Positions 24,842 through 33,892 of a stretch of 64,000 nucleotides of DNA are shown one piece after another; position 1 is the stretch's first letter; each line of letters begins with the position of its first letter. Under the pieces are notes generated by a model, which made no database searches, was not told where the DNA came from, and saw only the letters and a list, made by a program, of their open reading frames with translations. The position numbers and the translations under genes were made by a program. Origin of the DNA: Lachnoclostridium sp. An169 (lineage in GTDB: Bacteria; Bacillota; Clostridia; Lachnospirales; Lachnospiraceae); the NCBI RefSeq assembly GCF_002160525.1, contig NZ_NFKT01000007.1, positions 1-64,000 of the forward strand, written 5' to 3'.

Positions 24842-26602
24842 TCAGAAATGCGATTCCAGAAAGCTTACCTTCGCCTGTACATCCTCCCGTGGTATGAATA
24901 TCGAACAGATGGACACAATCTCCGATACCTGCTTTACCGCGCCGCCTCCGCCTGCCGGACCGTTTGTGTACAGTGCCTCCACTTCATCCGCCAGAAGTTC
25001 CGCCATCATGCGTTCTCTGCTTCTGCCGCTGACCCGCAGACGAACCTCCGGGAGCATATCCTCTGTTATCATATTCCCGTTTCCCCGTACAAGGTTTTCT
25101 GTAATCTTATCCCCATAAAGGGAATTCCAGCCGATATAATCCACCCGGAATTCCTCCAGTTCGATTCCCACCGCGCGGATCCGTTCCTCCAGAATATCCG
25201 CAGCGAGCCGCGCTCTTGCAAGACAGCCGGAGCCGCCGTAGGAGATCTCTCCCTCTCCGATATAACAGTCCTTATACCCGACGCTCACTTTCAGCTTCTC
25301 CGGTCTGCCGTGGCTGACAGCGCCCCGGGCAGCCACACAGTTTCCGCCCGCCTGTCTGTATATAACGTGAGAGAAGTCTGCCGCCGCATCAGGCGTAAGA
25401 TATGCCGTCGGATCATGAATCTCGTAAACGGTCTGTTCTTTACACGTATCCACGGTCACACAGCCGCCGGAGCCTTCCGCTTTTGTGACAGTGAGCATAC
25501 CGCCCGCATCCATTTCGATGATGGGAAATCCGAGATGTTCAAGTCCCGGAACCTCTTTGTACCCCGGATCGGCATAGTAGCCACCTGTCACCTGTCCGGC
25601 ACATTCCAGCAGATGTCCTGCCAGAACCGCCTGTCCCATCTGTTCCGGGTTTTTCTCTGTATCCCAGCCGAACTCATACTGAAGCGGTCCCACTGTAAGC
25701 GCCGGATCCGATACTCTTCCCGTGATCACCACATCTGCCCCCTGTTCCAGGGCCTGCACGATTCCCTCAGCCCCCAGATATGCATTTGCAGAGATCAGAT
25801 GCTCCTCCATTTCCCCCAGTTTTTTCTGATTTTCCAGAACCGAATAATCCATGTAGTTCTGCAGTCTGTCCGTAATATCGTCCCCGGTAACGCAGGCGAT
25901 CTTCAGTCCGCCAAGCCCCAGTTCCTCCGCGATCTGCTTTACCTTATATGCAGCCGCCCGGGGATTTGCCGCCCCCATATTGGTTATGATCCTGACGTGA
26001 TTCCTTGCTGCCAGGGGCAGGGCACGTCTCATCCGGTACTCGAGAAGAGGATTGTATCCTTTCTCCGGGTTTCTCTCTTTCTCCTGCTGCCCCAGCGCCA
26101 CGGTGCGCTCTGCCAGGCACTCGAAAATAATATAGTCCAGGTTTCCCTTTTCAAGCAGTTCCAGCGCCGGTTCCAGCCGGTCCCCCGCATACCCGGCTCC
26201 GCTCCCGATGCGGATACGTTTTCCGCCGGAAGCTTTTGTCGGCTCTCCGATATTTTCCGTGCCTTCCGTCTCTTTCGCGTCTTTCATGACTTCCATGCCT
26301 TTCTCCACTTCCATCTCAAGCAGCGCCATCCCCAGCGTCTTTCCGTGCCTGTCCAGAGCAAGGGAGCGGGTCACGCCTCCGCCAAGGGCATGATCCATGA
26401 CAAAATTCAGCGCTTTGATGCCCTCCAGTTCGTAGCGCACAACATCTCCATGACAGATGTCGGAAAAATAGTCTTTCACTTTTCCTGCCGTCAGCTCCTG
26501 TTTCAGCCATTCATAGTCAGCTTCATCATAGGGTATTACGGAAATATTGGAGATATCTCCCTTATCTCCTGTCCTTGCATGGGCGATTTCTTTCAGTTTC
26601 AT
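24842..26602 (-). CDS. AtuA-like protein (DUF1446) with its small domain at the N-terminus
   Basis: This 586-residue protein has two parts. Residues 1-100 (ARTGDKGDISNISVI, HALGGGVTRSLALDRHGKTLG) match the small ferredoxin-fold domain normally at the C-terminus of AtuA proteins. Residues from about 130 on (RIGSGAGYAGDRLEPAL, TNMGAANPRAAA, VITGRVSDPAL) match the acyclic terpene utilization/DUF1446 domain. So the usual order is reversed. Family members are linked with acyl-CoA or terpenoid catabolism, but the reaction is not established. A PAS-Fis regulator precedes it in the same direction, separated by a terminator. Confidence 0.8.
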   Translation of the reverse strand: MKLKEIAHARTGDKGDISNISVIPYDEADYEWLKQELTAGKVKDYFSDICHGDVVRYELEGIKALNFVMDHALGGGVTRSLALDRHGKTLGMALLEMEVEKGMEVMKDAKETEGTENIGEPTKASGGKRIRIGSGAGYAGDRLEPALELLEKGNLDYIIFECLAERTVALGQQEKERNPEKGYNPLLEYRMRRALPLAARNHVRIITNMGAANPRAAAYKVKQIAEELGLGGLKIACVTGDDITDRLQNYMDYSVLENQKKLGEMEEHLISANAYLGAEGIVQALEQGADVVITGRVSDPALTVGPLQYEFGWDTEKNPEQMGQAVLAGHLLECAGQVTGGYYADPGYKEVPGLEHLGFPIIEMDAGGMLTVTKAEGSGGCVTVDTCKEQTVYEIHDPTAYLTPDAAADFSHVIYRQAGGNCVAARGAVSHGRPEKLKVSVGYKDCYIGEGEISYGGSGCLARARLAADILEERIRAVGIELEEFRVDYIGWNSLYGDKITENLVRGNGNMITEDMLPEVRLRVSGRSRERMMAELLADEVEALYTNGPAGGGGAVKQVSEIVSICSIFIPREDVQAKVSFLESHF

Positions 26603-26702
26603 AGTCTCACCTGCTCCTTTCCTTCGCTGCCCGCAGCCTGCTTTTCACACCGGCTGTATCTTCTGTAACTGACTATACCGCTGATTCTCCCCCGGTACAA
26701 AG

Positions 26703-26746
26703 AAAACCGGCCAGATTTCTAAAATCTTAGAAACCCGTCCGGTTCT
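26703..26746 (-). terminator. Terminator of the PAS-Fis regulator
   Basis: On the minus strand AACCGG and CCGGTT enclose a second stem, TTTCTAA/TTAGAAA. The T-rich TTTTCTTTG follows. It lies 2 bases after the regulator stop. Confidence 0.7.
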
Positions 26747-26748
26747 TT

Positions 26749-27231
26749 CTACTCTTTCATCTTGTTATATAAAGTGGCAAGGGAGATGCCCAGTTCTTTT
26801 GCAGCCATCCTCTTTCCCTCCACTCCGCCGCCGTAAAAGTCAACTGCCGCCCGGATTTCGCGCCGCTCAAACCGCTTCACACGCTCCTCCAGTGTCTCAT
26901 GTGTGAGCTGAGTTTTCAGATGCTGATCCTCCAGTGTGGTGACGATCGAGATCGTTCCCTTCACAACCTCTTCTTCTGTCACAGGATAAATACTGGCGAA
27001 ATACTCCTGGTTTCCTTCCCTGCGGATTACGCCTTCCACGGCTTTTCCGCTTTTTAAGACCTCCGGCACACGGGCGCCTGCCCTCAGCTCCGTAATCTTT
27101 CTTCCTTTCGCCGCTTCCGGATCCTGCCCGGTAAATGCGGCATAGGCTTCGTTCATATATACGACTCTGCCCTGCCTGTCACAGATCAGCACTCCCTGGC
27201 GCAGAGATTCCAACAGAGAATTTACCCGCAC
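26749..27231 (-). CDS. PAS domain protein with Fis-type DNA-binding helix, lacking an AAA+ domain
   Basis: The 160-residue protein has a PAS domain (about 1-100, with GVLICDRQGRVVYMNEAYA) and a C-terminal Fis-type helix-turn-helix (MAAKELGISLATLYNKMKE). These are the outer parts of a sigma-54 enhancer-binding protein, but the central ATPase domain is absent and there is no frame break to suggest recent loss. Without it, sigma-54 activation is not possible alone. GTG at 27231 is the start, eight bases after AGGAGG. It may bind DNA as a repressor or modulate a full-length regulator. The adjacent AtuA gene is a plausible target. Confidence 0.8.
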   Translation of the reverse strand: MRVNSLLESLRQGVLICDRQGRVVYMNEAYAAFTGQDPEAAKGRKITELRAGARVPEVLKSGKAVEGVIRREGNQEYFASIYPVTEEEVVKGTISIVTTLEDQHLKTQLTHETLEERVKRFERREIRAAVDFYGGGVEGKRMAAKELGISLATLYNKMKE

Positions 27232-27265
27232 GGCACCGTCCTCCTGTCATAGATTCTCAGTCATG

Positions 27266-28135
27266 TTACTCCACAGTGATGGTATACGTTTTCGTAAATA
27301 CCTCTCCGCCGTCCAGCTTATTGATCCCCGGCTTCTCCGAGATCTCTCCGTCAAATCCGATGTTATCCGCCCGTCCCATCCAGGGCTCCAGGCAGACGAA
27401 AGGAGCGTCTTTCACTGACCAGATTCCAAAATTGGGGAATCCGGGACATTCCATTTTCACGTAGGGAGCGCCGTCCTTATGACACAGCCACACTTCCCCG
27501 ATCTGTCCGCCGTCAAAGATCAGAGCGTCACGCGCAAACATTTCCTCATTCAGAGGGCAGCACTCGTCTTTCAGAGACAGCTCATATTTCACTTCCGGAT
27601 TCACCGCCGCTTCCTTCGGATCGATCAGCACATAAGTCAGGCTATCCTTCCCCGGGAACCGGAGCAAATAGTCTTCCTTGGTCTCCTCTTTTCCCGCAAA
27701 CCGGAAAGCAGGATGGCCGCCGATGGTGAAATACATGGTCTCATCCGCCGGATTCTTCACTTCCCATTTCACAAGAAGACTGTTTTTCTCCAGCTTATAT
27801 GTAATGAGCAGTTCAAACTCAAAAGGATACACTTCTTTTGTCTCCTCCGTGGAGGCCAGGAGAAATGTGGCGGTATCCTGATCCGAGCGGATGCAGCGGA
27901 ACTTACTGTCCCGGGCAAATCCGTGCTGGGAAGTCGGATAGTGTTCGCCGCCGATCAGTACCGTGTTCCTGTAAGTCTTCCCCACATTCGGGAACAGTAC
28001 CGGTGAATGCCGTTTCCAGTACAGGGGATCTGCCTCCCACAGCACATCTGTCTGGTTCTTCTTGTCCCAGATCCGGACTGCCTCTGCTCCCATCTCGGAA
28101 ATCTCCACACAAAGTCTCTCATTTTCCAGTGTCAT
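27266..28135 (-). CDS. Aldose 1-epimerase family protein (LacX-like)
   Basis: The 289-residue galactose mutarotase-like beta-sandwich protein has motifs SPVLFPNVGKTYRN, PTSQHGFARDSKF, FTIGGHPAFRF and CLEPWMGRADN. The conserved His residues lie in QHGFAR and GGHPAF. It interconverts alpha and beta anomers of sugars, or sugar phosphates in related groups. The ATG is preceded by a purine-rich site (GGAGGAGAAGAGG). It lies 34 bases upstream of the PAS-Fis gene and could be cotranscribed with it. Confidence 0.9.
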   Translation of the reverse strand: MTLENERLCVEISEMGAEAVRIWDKKNQTDVLWEADPLYWKRHSPVLFPNVGKTYRNTVLIGGEHYPTSQHGFARDSKFRCIRSDQDTATFLLASTEETKEVYPFEFELLITYKLEKNSLLVKWEVKNPADETMYFTIGGHPAFRFAGKEETKEDYLLRFPGKDSLTYVLIDPKEAAVNPEVKYELSLKDECCPLNEEMFARDALIFDGGQIGEVWLCHKDGAPYVKMECPGFPNFGIWSVKDAPFVCLEPWMGRADNIGFDGEISEKPGINKLDGGEVFTKTYTITVE

Positions 28136-28223
28136 CCTCTTCTCCTCCTTCTCCTGCTGCCCTGCGCTTTGGCGGACTTCCTGACGCCCGCCGTGCCTCT
28201 CTGCCTGTTAATTTTCCATAATT

Positions 28224-29318
28224 CTACTCTGCAACTGTTCCTGCCGATGTCTGATCACTCTCGGAATCTTCCACCTGAACGCAGTTGTCAACCAGGTACT
28301 GCAGCACCGTCTCTCTGAGCACCGATGTCCTCAGGGTATCCTCGCCGTTCTGCTCGATAAACGCATCCACGTCATCCGCTCCGGACTGCTCCGCATATTC
28401 CGCGATCTTTTCATCGTACTCTTCCTCTGTGGGGGTCAGTTTCTCCTTATCGGCAATCAGTTTGATCGCCTCGTCAAGCTGTACCGTCCGCTCTGCTGCC
28501 GACTGAAGCTCGGTGTTAAAATCATCCATGGTCATCTGGAAATATCCTTCCACGAAATCCTGCAGTTCCATCCCGTAATACCCGGCTATCGTTGTATAGT
28601 AGTCTGTGGCAATCTGCACCTGCTCTTCCACTGCTCCGTCAGGATATGCCTTTACTTCGATCTGCCCCAGAAGAGCCTCCTGCATGGATGACATCAGGTC
28701 TGATTCTGCCATATTTTCATTATACTCTTCTTCCTGTTCGCGGATCTCTTCACGGTACTCGTCTACGTTCTCTGCCCCTGCACTGTTCGCCTGGACCCAT
28801 TCGTCTGTGAGTTCCGGAACTTTTCGCTCATAGAGTGAGTTCATAACAATATGGAACCGCGCCACTTTTCCGCCCACCTGGTCATTATAATCATCTGCAA
28901 ACTGGACTGTGATATCAAACTCCTCCCCCGGCTTATGCCCGATCAGCTGTTCCTCAAACCCCTGATAATCTCCGTAAGCACCGATAAATCCTCCCTGGCC
29001 GATCTGCAGGTCCACACCGGTCGCGGAACCGCCGTCAAAAGCCACATCATCAATATAACCGGTATAATCGATATTTGCCCAGTCCCCTTCCTGTGAAGCC
29101 CTGTCTGTAATATCAACCTGCTCTGCAGACGCATCCAGATTGCTCTCGATAATGCTCTCTACATATTCATCTGTCACATCAGAAGTTTCCGCCTGAGGCA
29201 CCTCAAGCCCTTTGTACTGCTTCACGGTGACATACTCATTGGACAGCTCACTGCTGCATCCCGCAAGTGCTGCTGCCACAGCCGCTGCCATCAATACTGA
29301 TACGATTTTCTTTTTCAT
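28224..29318 (-). CDS. FKBP-type peptidyl-prolyl isomerase lipoprotein related to trigger factor
   Basis: The 364-residue lipoprotein has a signal ending AALAGC (Cys20). The FKBP domain is at about 90-170 (GDWANIDYTGYIDD, GFEEQLIGHKPGEEFDI), followed by a long helical part like the trigger-factor C-terminal chaperone region. It is probably a membrane-tethered foldase on the outer face of the cell, assisting folding of exported proteins. Ribosome-binding trigger factor is normally cytoplasmic, so this is a distinct secreted relative. It lies 42 bases downstream of cls. Confidence 0.85.
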   Translation of the reverse strand: MKKKIVSVLMAAAVAAALAGCSSELSNEYVTVKQYKGLEVPQAETSDVTDEYVESIIESNLDASAEQVDITDRASQEGDWANIDYTGYIDDVAFDGGSATGVDLQIGQGGFIGAYGDYQGFEEQLIGHKPGEEFDITVQFADDYNDQVGGKVARFHIVMNSLYERKVPELTDEWVQANSAGAENVDEYREEIREQEEEYNENMAESDLMSSMQEALLGQIEVKAYPDGAVEEQVQIATDYYTTIAGYYGMELQDFVEGYFQMTMDDFNTELQSAAERTVQLDEAIKLIADKEKLTPTEEEYDEKIAEYAEQSGADDVDAFIEQNGEDTLRTSVLRETVLQYLVDNCVQVEDSESDQTSAGTVAE

Positions 29319-29360
29319 GTTCTTTTTTCTCCTTGCTGGTATTTTTATATTACTGTTGTT

Positions 29361-30836
29361 TTACAGAAGCGGTGACAGCAGTCTTGAGAACTGCTCCTTT
29401 GCCTTGATCACCAGGCTTCTGTCATCATACACTTTTCTTGTCACCTGAGTGCACTGGGTCATATCATTTTCAAACGCCCTCTCAAGTTTCTGCACCGTAC
29501 GCTCGCTGTAGATCACCGCATTCACCTCAAAATTCAGGCCAAAACTGCGGATATCCATATTTGCAGTTCCCACGCACGCCACCATGCCGTCCACGGTCAG
29601 TGTCTTGGCATGAAGGAAACCGTTGTTGTAAACATAGCATTTCGCCCCCGCTGCAACCATGTCTCCCACATAGGAATAAGTCGCCCAGTATACAAAGGGG
29701 TGATCCGGCTTGCAGGGAACCATAATCCTCACATCAATCCCCGAGCGGCTTGCAATCTTCAGCGCGTCCAGAATCGAGTCATCCGGTATAAAATAAGGCG
29801 TCTGGATGTAGACATGATCCTGCGCGTGGTGAATCAGGCGCAGATAATTGTCATGGATCGTCTTGATCTGTGAGTCCGGTCCGCTGGATATGATCTGCAC
29901 CGGGTCCCTGCCTCTGCGCACATAGGCGGGAATCTCAAACAGGTTGTCCTGAAGGAAAAGGTTCTCCTTTGCCGCATAGTTCCAGTCCAGCACAAAACGG
30001 ACCGCCAGGGAAGTCACTGCCGCCCCCTCAATGCAAAGGTGGGTATCTCTCCAGTAACCGAATTTGGGATCTCTTCCCAGATATTCCCTTCCCACATTAA
30101 AACCGCCTACAAATCCGATTCTGCCGTCAATAACCACGATCTTCCTGTGGTTCCGGTAGTTGACCCGCAGCTGCAGTTTTCCCATCAGCGCGGGGAAAAA
30201 TTCAGCGACCTGGATTCCCTCGTTCTCCAGTCTCTCCCAGTCCCGGTTATGCATGGTCCGGCAGCCCATGCTGTCAAAAAGCACGCGCACCTCCACGCCC
30301 TCATGACATTTTTCAATCAGCACCTTCTCGATTTCCTGCCAGAGCTCATCGTTGCGGATGATGTAATACTGAACGTGAATATATTTTTTCGCCCCCCGCA
30401 TCTCCTCGATCAGCGCACGGAACTTCTCTTTTCCGTCCGTGTAAATACGGATGTCATTATTATCCGTCAGTACTGCCTCTCCTGCTTCCAGATTGTAGAG
30501 AATCAGGTCCCGGAACCGGTTCATCTCCGGATTGGCAAGTCTGAGCCGCCTGTTGTAAATCGTCTCCTCCTGCTTCCGGACGGCATATTTTAATTCACCT
30601 TCAATCTCCTTTGCCTTGAACATCCTGCTCTTGTGGAAATCCTGCCCGATAATCAGATAAAGGATAAATCCGAGGATCGGGATAAAATAGAGAAGGAGCA
30701 GCCAGGTCCAGACCGTCTGCGGGGATCTTCTCTGAAAAAATATGATCACGAGCGCAAGAATCATATTGATGATGACAAGGTTATCCATGATAAAATTATA
30801 TCCGGTCACCACTGCACTCCATATTGTTTCTGCCAT
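29361..30836 (-). CDS. cls: Cardiolipin synthase
   Basis: The 491-residue membrane enzyme condenses phosphatidylglycerol molecules to cardiolipin. Two N-terminal helices (about 11-55) precede two phospholipase-D units with HKD motifs: NHRKIVVIDGRIGFVGG and LHAKTLTVDGMVACVG. The ORF can be read from 30971 but the ATG at 30836, seven bases after GGGAG, gives the usual N-terminus. Length is normal. Confidence 0.93.
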   Translation of the reverse strand: MAETIWSAVVTGYNFIMDNLVIINMILALVIIFFQRRSPQTVWTWLLLLYFIPILGFILYLIIGQDFHKSRMFKAKEIEGELKYAVRKQEETIYNRRLRLANPEMNRFRDLILYNLEAGEAVLTDNNDIRIYTDGKEKFRALIEEMRGAKKYIHVQYYIIRNDELWQEIEKVLIEKCHEGVEVRVLFDSMGCRTMHNRDWERLENEGIQVAEFFPALMGKLQLRVNYRNHRKIVVIDGRIGFVGGFNVGREYLGRDPKFGYWRDTHLCIEGAAVTSLAVRFVLDWNYAAKENLFLQDNLFEIPAYVRRGRDPVQIISSGPDSQIKTIHDNYLRLIHHAQDHVYIQTPYFIPDDSILDALKIASRSGIDVRIMVPCKPDHPFVYWATYSYVGDMVAAGAKCYVYNNGFLHAKTLTVDGMVACVGTANMDIRSFGLNFEVNAVIYSERTVQKLERAFENDMTQCTQVTRKVYDDRSLVIKAKEQFSRLLSPLL

Positions 30837-31031
30837 ATAACTTATCTCCCTCTTTCTTCTGCGGCGCTCCTGCTTCTTTTCCTGATTCTCATTCTTCGGA
30901 AGCATCCGTATATGAGCAAAAAACGCCACTATACACAGTATACTAGTTTTTCGGCAGAAAAGTAACCCCAAAGATGAAAAACTCCCCGTCCTGTATTCTC
31001 CTATCCCGTAATTTCTTAATCCTCTACTCTC

Positions 31032-31997
31032 TCACATAATCTCCGCTTCATAATCCGCCCGCTCAAACGGAATATCCAGAGTATCCATAGCCTCCCGGAT
31101 CTGGGCCGCATTCTTCGGGCCGTACAGGGCTGCACAGGGAAATTCCCCTGTCATAAGATACCCGATCAGCACCTGGGAGATGGTTGCCCCATATTTTTCT
31201 GCCAGTTTCTGTATCCGTCCGGCAAGCCGGATATTCCCCTCCGTGTAATACGGCGAGCCTGTGACGTCCGCACCGCTCAGGTATTTCTGGAAAAATCCGC
31301 CTGCAATACTTGTATACGCCACTGCAAGGCAGCGGAGATTCTTTCTGTGGTACTCCAGAACCGCTCCTTTCATACACTCCAGCGTGTCATCCTGGGGCGG
31401 ATTCATATGCTGCACACCCATATTGAACAGCACCTGATCTGCCACAAAGCCGCGGTATCCGTGTTCCCGGCAGTATTCATCCGCCTCCTCCATGCGCTGT
31501 GCCGACCAGTTGGAACAGCCGTAATAACGGATCTTCCCTTCTTTCCGGAACTGTTCCATAGTCTCAATCTCCTCCTCTATGGTCTGGTTCCGGTTGTCTC
31601 TGTGATAAAAATAGATGTCGATCACATCGGTCCGCAGCGCCTTCAGAGAGAGCTCCAGATCCTCTCTCATATCAGCAGGCGTCATTCTGGGAATATGCAG
31701 ATCGTCCTGGGGGCCTCTGAACCTGGGATGCCCTCCTTTTGTCATGAGGATAAAAGAATTCCTCTTCTTCTCACGGGAGCTCCACTCTCCCACAACGCTC
31801 TCGCTTCTTCCCTCTCCGCCCGGCATCCACTCCTGGTATACCCGGGCGGTATCGATCAGATTTCCTCCCATGTCAATGTATGTGTCAAAGATGGCGTCCG
31901 CCTCTTTTCCGCTCCACTTTGCTCCTGCCGCCGCTGTTCCAAGTCCGACAGGGCACAGAGACAGGTCTGTGTCCGGGATCATGATTCTTTGATTCAT
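31032..31997 (-). CDS. Aldo/keto reductase
   Basis: The 321-residue (beta/alpha)8 NAD(P)H-dependent oxidoreductase has landmarks NLIDTARVYQEW (catalytic Asp and Tyr), TKGGHPRF (Lys), IYFYHRDN (His) and RYYGCSNWSAQRM. The substrate is probably an aldehyde or a keto-sugar and cannot be told from sequence. The gene is alone; an inverted repeat upstream (32063-32087) may be its operator. Confidence 0.9.
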   Translation of the reverse strand: MNQRIMIPDTDLSLCPVGLGTAAAGAKWSGKEADAIFDTYIDMGGNLIDTARVYQEWMPGGEGRSESVVGEWSSREKKRNSFILMTKGGHPRFRGPQDDLHIPRMTPADMREDLELSLKALRTDVIDIYFYHRDNRNQTIEEEIETMEQFRKEGKIRYYGCSNWSAQRMEEADEYCREHGYRGFVADQVLFNMGVQHMNPPQDDTLECMKGAVLEYHRKNLRCLAVAYTSIAGGFFQKYLSGADVTGSPYYTEGNIRLAGRIQKLAEKYGATISQVLIGYLMTGEFPCAALYGPKNAAQIREAMDTLDIPFERADYEAEIM

Positions 31998-32062
31998 AAT
32001 GATATTCCTCCATGATACTTTACTGTATGATTTTTCATTGCTTTACCTGCTTATTATATATC

Positions 32063-32087
32063 ATTTCTGTGCAGATCGTACAGAAAT
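32063..32087. repeat. Inverted repeat between aldo/keto reductase and small membrane protein genes
   Basis: ATTTCTGT (32063-32070) and ACAGAAAT (32080-32087) form a perfect 8-bp dyad with a 9-base spacer, 66 bases upstream of the aldo/keto reductase start. It is operator-like. Confidence 0.45.
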
Positions 32088-32106
32088 CATTCCGCTTTCT
32101 AAACCG

Positions 32107-32135
32107 CTTGCACTTCCCCGCAAACAATGTTACAA
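32107..32135 (+). promoter_or_regulatory. Promoter of the 168-residue membrane protein gene
   Basis: TTGCAC (32107-32112) and TACAAT (32130-32135) are spaced by exactly 17 bases, and AGGAGG lies upstream of the GTG start at 32184. Confidence 0.75.
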
Positions 32136-32183
32136 TACTATTTGCGAAATGTCGGAAAATGAGTAATTTAGGAGGGTTTTATC

Positions 32184-32690
32184 GTGAGTACACCTGCAAT
32201 AGTGATGATCATCATTCTAATCATACTGATCGGAGCATGCATCGGGCTGTATTTCTTCGGCAAACGCACCGAGAGGAAACAGGCCGAGCAGAAAGAGCAG
32301 ATGGATGCCGTTGCACAGACAGTCAGTATGCTGGTGATCGATAAAAAGAAGATGAAACTGAAAGAAGCCGGACTTCCCGCAATGGTTATAGAGAATACAC
32401 CGAAATACCTGCGCGGTACCAAGGTTCCGGTTGTCAAGGCAAAGATCGGGCCGAAAGTTATGACTCTGATGTGCGATGCGAAAGTATTTGAAGTCATTCC
32501 GGTAAAGAAGGAAGTCAAGGTTGTCCTCAGCGGAATCTACATAACAGGTATCAAGAGTGTCCGCGGAGGCTCCATTGAAGCCCCGAAGAAGAAAAAGGGA
32601 TTTTTCGCAAGGACAAAAGAGAATGCAGAGAAGAAACTTGCCGATATGAAGGCGACAGACAGCAAGTCGGCAAACAGCAAAAAGAAATAA
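32184..32690 (+). CDS. Hypothetical membrane-anchored basic protein
   Basis: The 168-residue protein has one N-terminal membrane helix (about 5-25), then a coiled charged stretch, and a beta-rich middle (KVPVVKAKIGPKVMTLMCDAKVFEVIPVKKEVKVVLSGIYI). A Lys-rich tail follows, ending in SANSKKK. It should lie on the cytoplasmic side. The GTG start is eight bases after AGGAGG. I do not recognise a family with a known role. It has its own promoter and terminator and so is monocistronic. Confidence 0.75.
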   Translation: MSTPAIVMIIILIILIGACIGLYFFGKRTERKQAEQKEQMDAVAQTVSMLVIDKKKMKLKEAGLPAMVIENTPKYLRGTKVPVVKAKIGPKVMTLMCDAKVFEVIPVKKEVKVVLSGIYITGIKSVRGGSIEAPKKKKGFFARTKENAEKKLADMKATDSKSANSKKK

Positions 32691-32717
32691 GGCGCCGGAT
32701 GGCGCGGAATTTCCCCC

Positions 32718-32750
32718 GGGGCGGTCGTGTATGCGGCCGCCCCGTTTCTG
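32718..32750 (+). terminator. Terminator after the small membrane protein gene
   Basis: GGGGCGGTCG (32718-32727) and CGGCCGCCCC (32734-32743) form a 10-bp stem with one G-T pair and loop TGTATG, followed by GTTTCTG. Confidence 0.7.
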
Positions 32751-32802
32751 TTCGAAAATAAGATAATATTTTTTGATGCCAATATGCATCAAATTTCATA
32801 AT

Positions 32803-33891
32803 TTAAAACAGCACAGTATCCCCTGTCTTAATATCCGATGTAATCTTCTTCTCATCATCAATTTTCCCCGCATGGTGATTTAAAACAATATTGCCGAACC
32901 TGTTTTTCGATATCAGACCGCACACCTCGCTGTAATTCATGTGGACAGGGTACGCAATCTGTCCTGCCAGCTTCTGTTTCAGTAAATGTTCGGATCCGGT
33001 ATCCGGATAAACATATCCGGTCAAAATAACTGTTCCCCCGGTATTCAGTATCCGAATCGCAAGTTCATAATTTTCCTTTTTGCGAAGTTGGGGGTCCGAT
33101 ACCAGTAAAACTGCCGGGTCTCCCTTCCAGTTTTTCATATTCTGAGATATGGCTTCCGACTGTACTGTCCAAAACGGACTGTTTGTTTTCGTCTGCTTAA
33201 ACAAACTGCTGTCTGCATAGACCGGTATATTCTTCCCTGCGTCATGTAATAACTGAATCATTTCCAGTCCACGGCCATATTTTGGCACGGGAAGCAAAAC
33301 CGTGTTCCCTTTTCTTATATGATAACGGATCGAATCCGTCAATTCTCTGTAAAGTCCATTCCGGTCGATATCACGGTTTCCATATGCACAGTCTATTACT
33401 GCACAGTCTGCGGCAGTATTCCTGATCTCATCACAAAAATAAAGGGAGGACTTTTCTTTGTAATCTCCGGTAAACAGGATCGTTTTACCATTCCATTCAA
33501 TCAGATACCAGACACTTCCGGCACAATGACCGCTCCGCCCCCATATAATCCGAAGATTTTGATTAATCACCAGAGGCTGGGAGCCTTCATTTACCGGAAG
33601 AGATCGCCAGTTTGGAATATTTAAATCACACTGTATCCGCGTCTCCTTGGTAGAAATGATATTTCCGCGACAGCCCTGTTCCACCATCCACTGAATTCCT
33701 CCGGAATGATCCTTATGGGAATGGGTCAGAAACAAATACTCCGTTTTCATGATTTCATCTTTCGTTAATTGTGGGAAAGAGGTATCTCTATCCCCTTTCC
33801 CACAGTCAACCATCAGATACCGGCCGTTATCTTCGAGAAGGAAGCAGTTTCTTCCATGTTCGCCGCATCCTCCGGCAATATATAACTTCAT
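32803..33891 (-). CDS. Metallo-beta-lactamase-fold hydrolase of the beta-CASP-like type
   Basis: The 362-residue protein has an N-terminal metallo-beta-lactamase fold with the metal motif THSHKDHSGG, the strand LFTGDYKEK, and GHCAGS. The C-terminal half (about 200-340) has PDTGSEHL and a late His in LNHHAGKI, resembling the RNA-processing beta-CASP group. The activity could be nuclease or another phosphodiesterase. It starts one base after the permease stop, so it is the last gene of the ABC importer operon. That neighbourhood is unexpected for an RNA enzyme and hints at a role on the imported substrate. Confidence 0.75.
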   Translation of the reverse strand: MKLYIAGGCGEHGRNCFLLEDNGRYLMVDCGKGDRDTSFPQLTKDEIMKTEYLFLTHSHKDHSGGIQWMVEQGCRGNIISTKETRIQCDLNIPNWRSLPVNEGSQPLVINQNLRIIWGRSGHCAGSVWYLIEWNGKTILFTGDYKEKSSLYFCDEIRNTAADCAVIDCAYGNRDIDRNGLYRELTDSIRYHIRKGNTVLLPVPKYGRGLEMIQLLHDAGKNIPVYADSSLFKQTKTNSPFWTVQSEAISQNMKNWKGDPAVLLVSDPQLRKKENYELAIRILNTGGTVILTGYVYPDTGSEHLLKQKLAGQIAYPVHMNYSEVCGLISKNRFGNIVLNHHAGKIDDEKKITSDIKTGDTVLF

Positions 33892-33892
33892 A

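Noticed and set aside
24605..26668. 687-codon frame on the plus strand opposite the AtuA-like gene
   Set aside because: Long antisense shadow without ribosome site or recognisable motifs; the minus-strand protein has family signatures.
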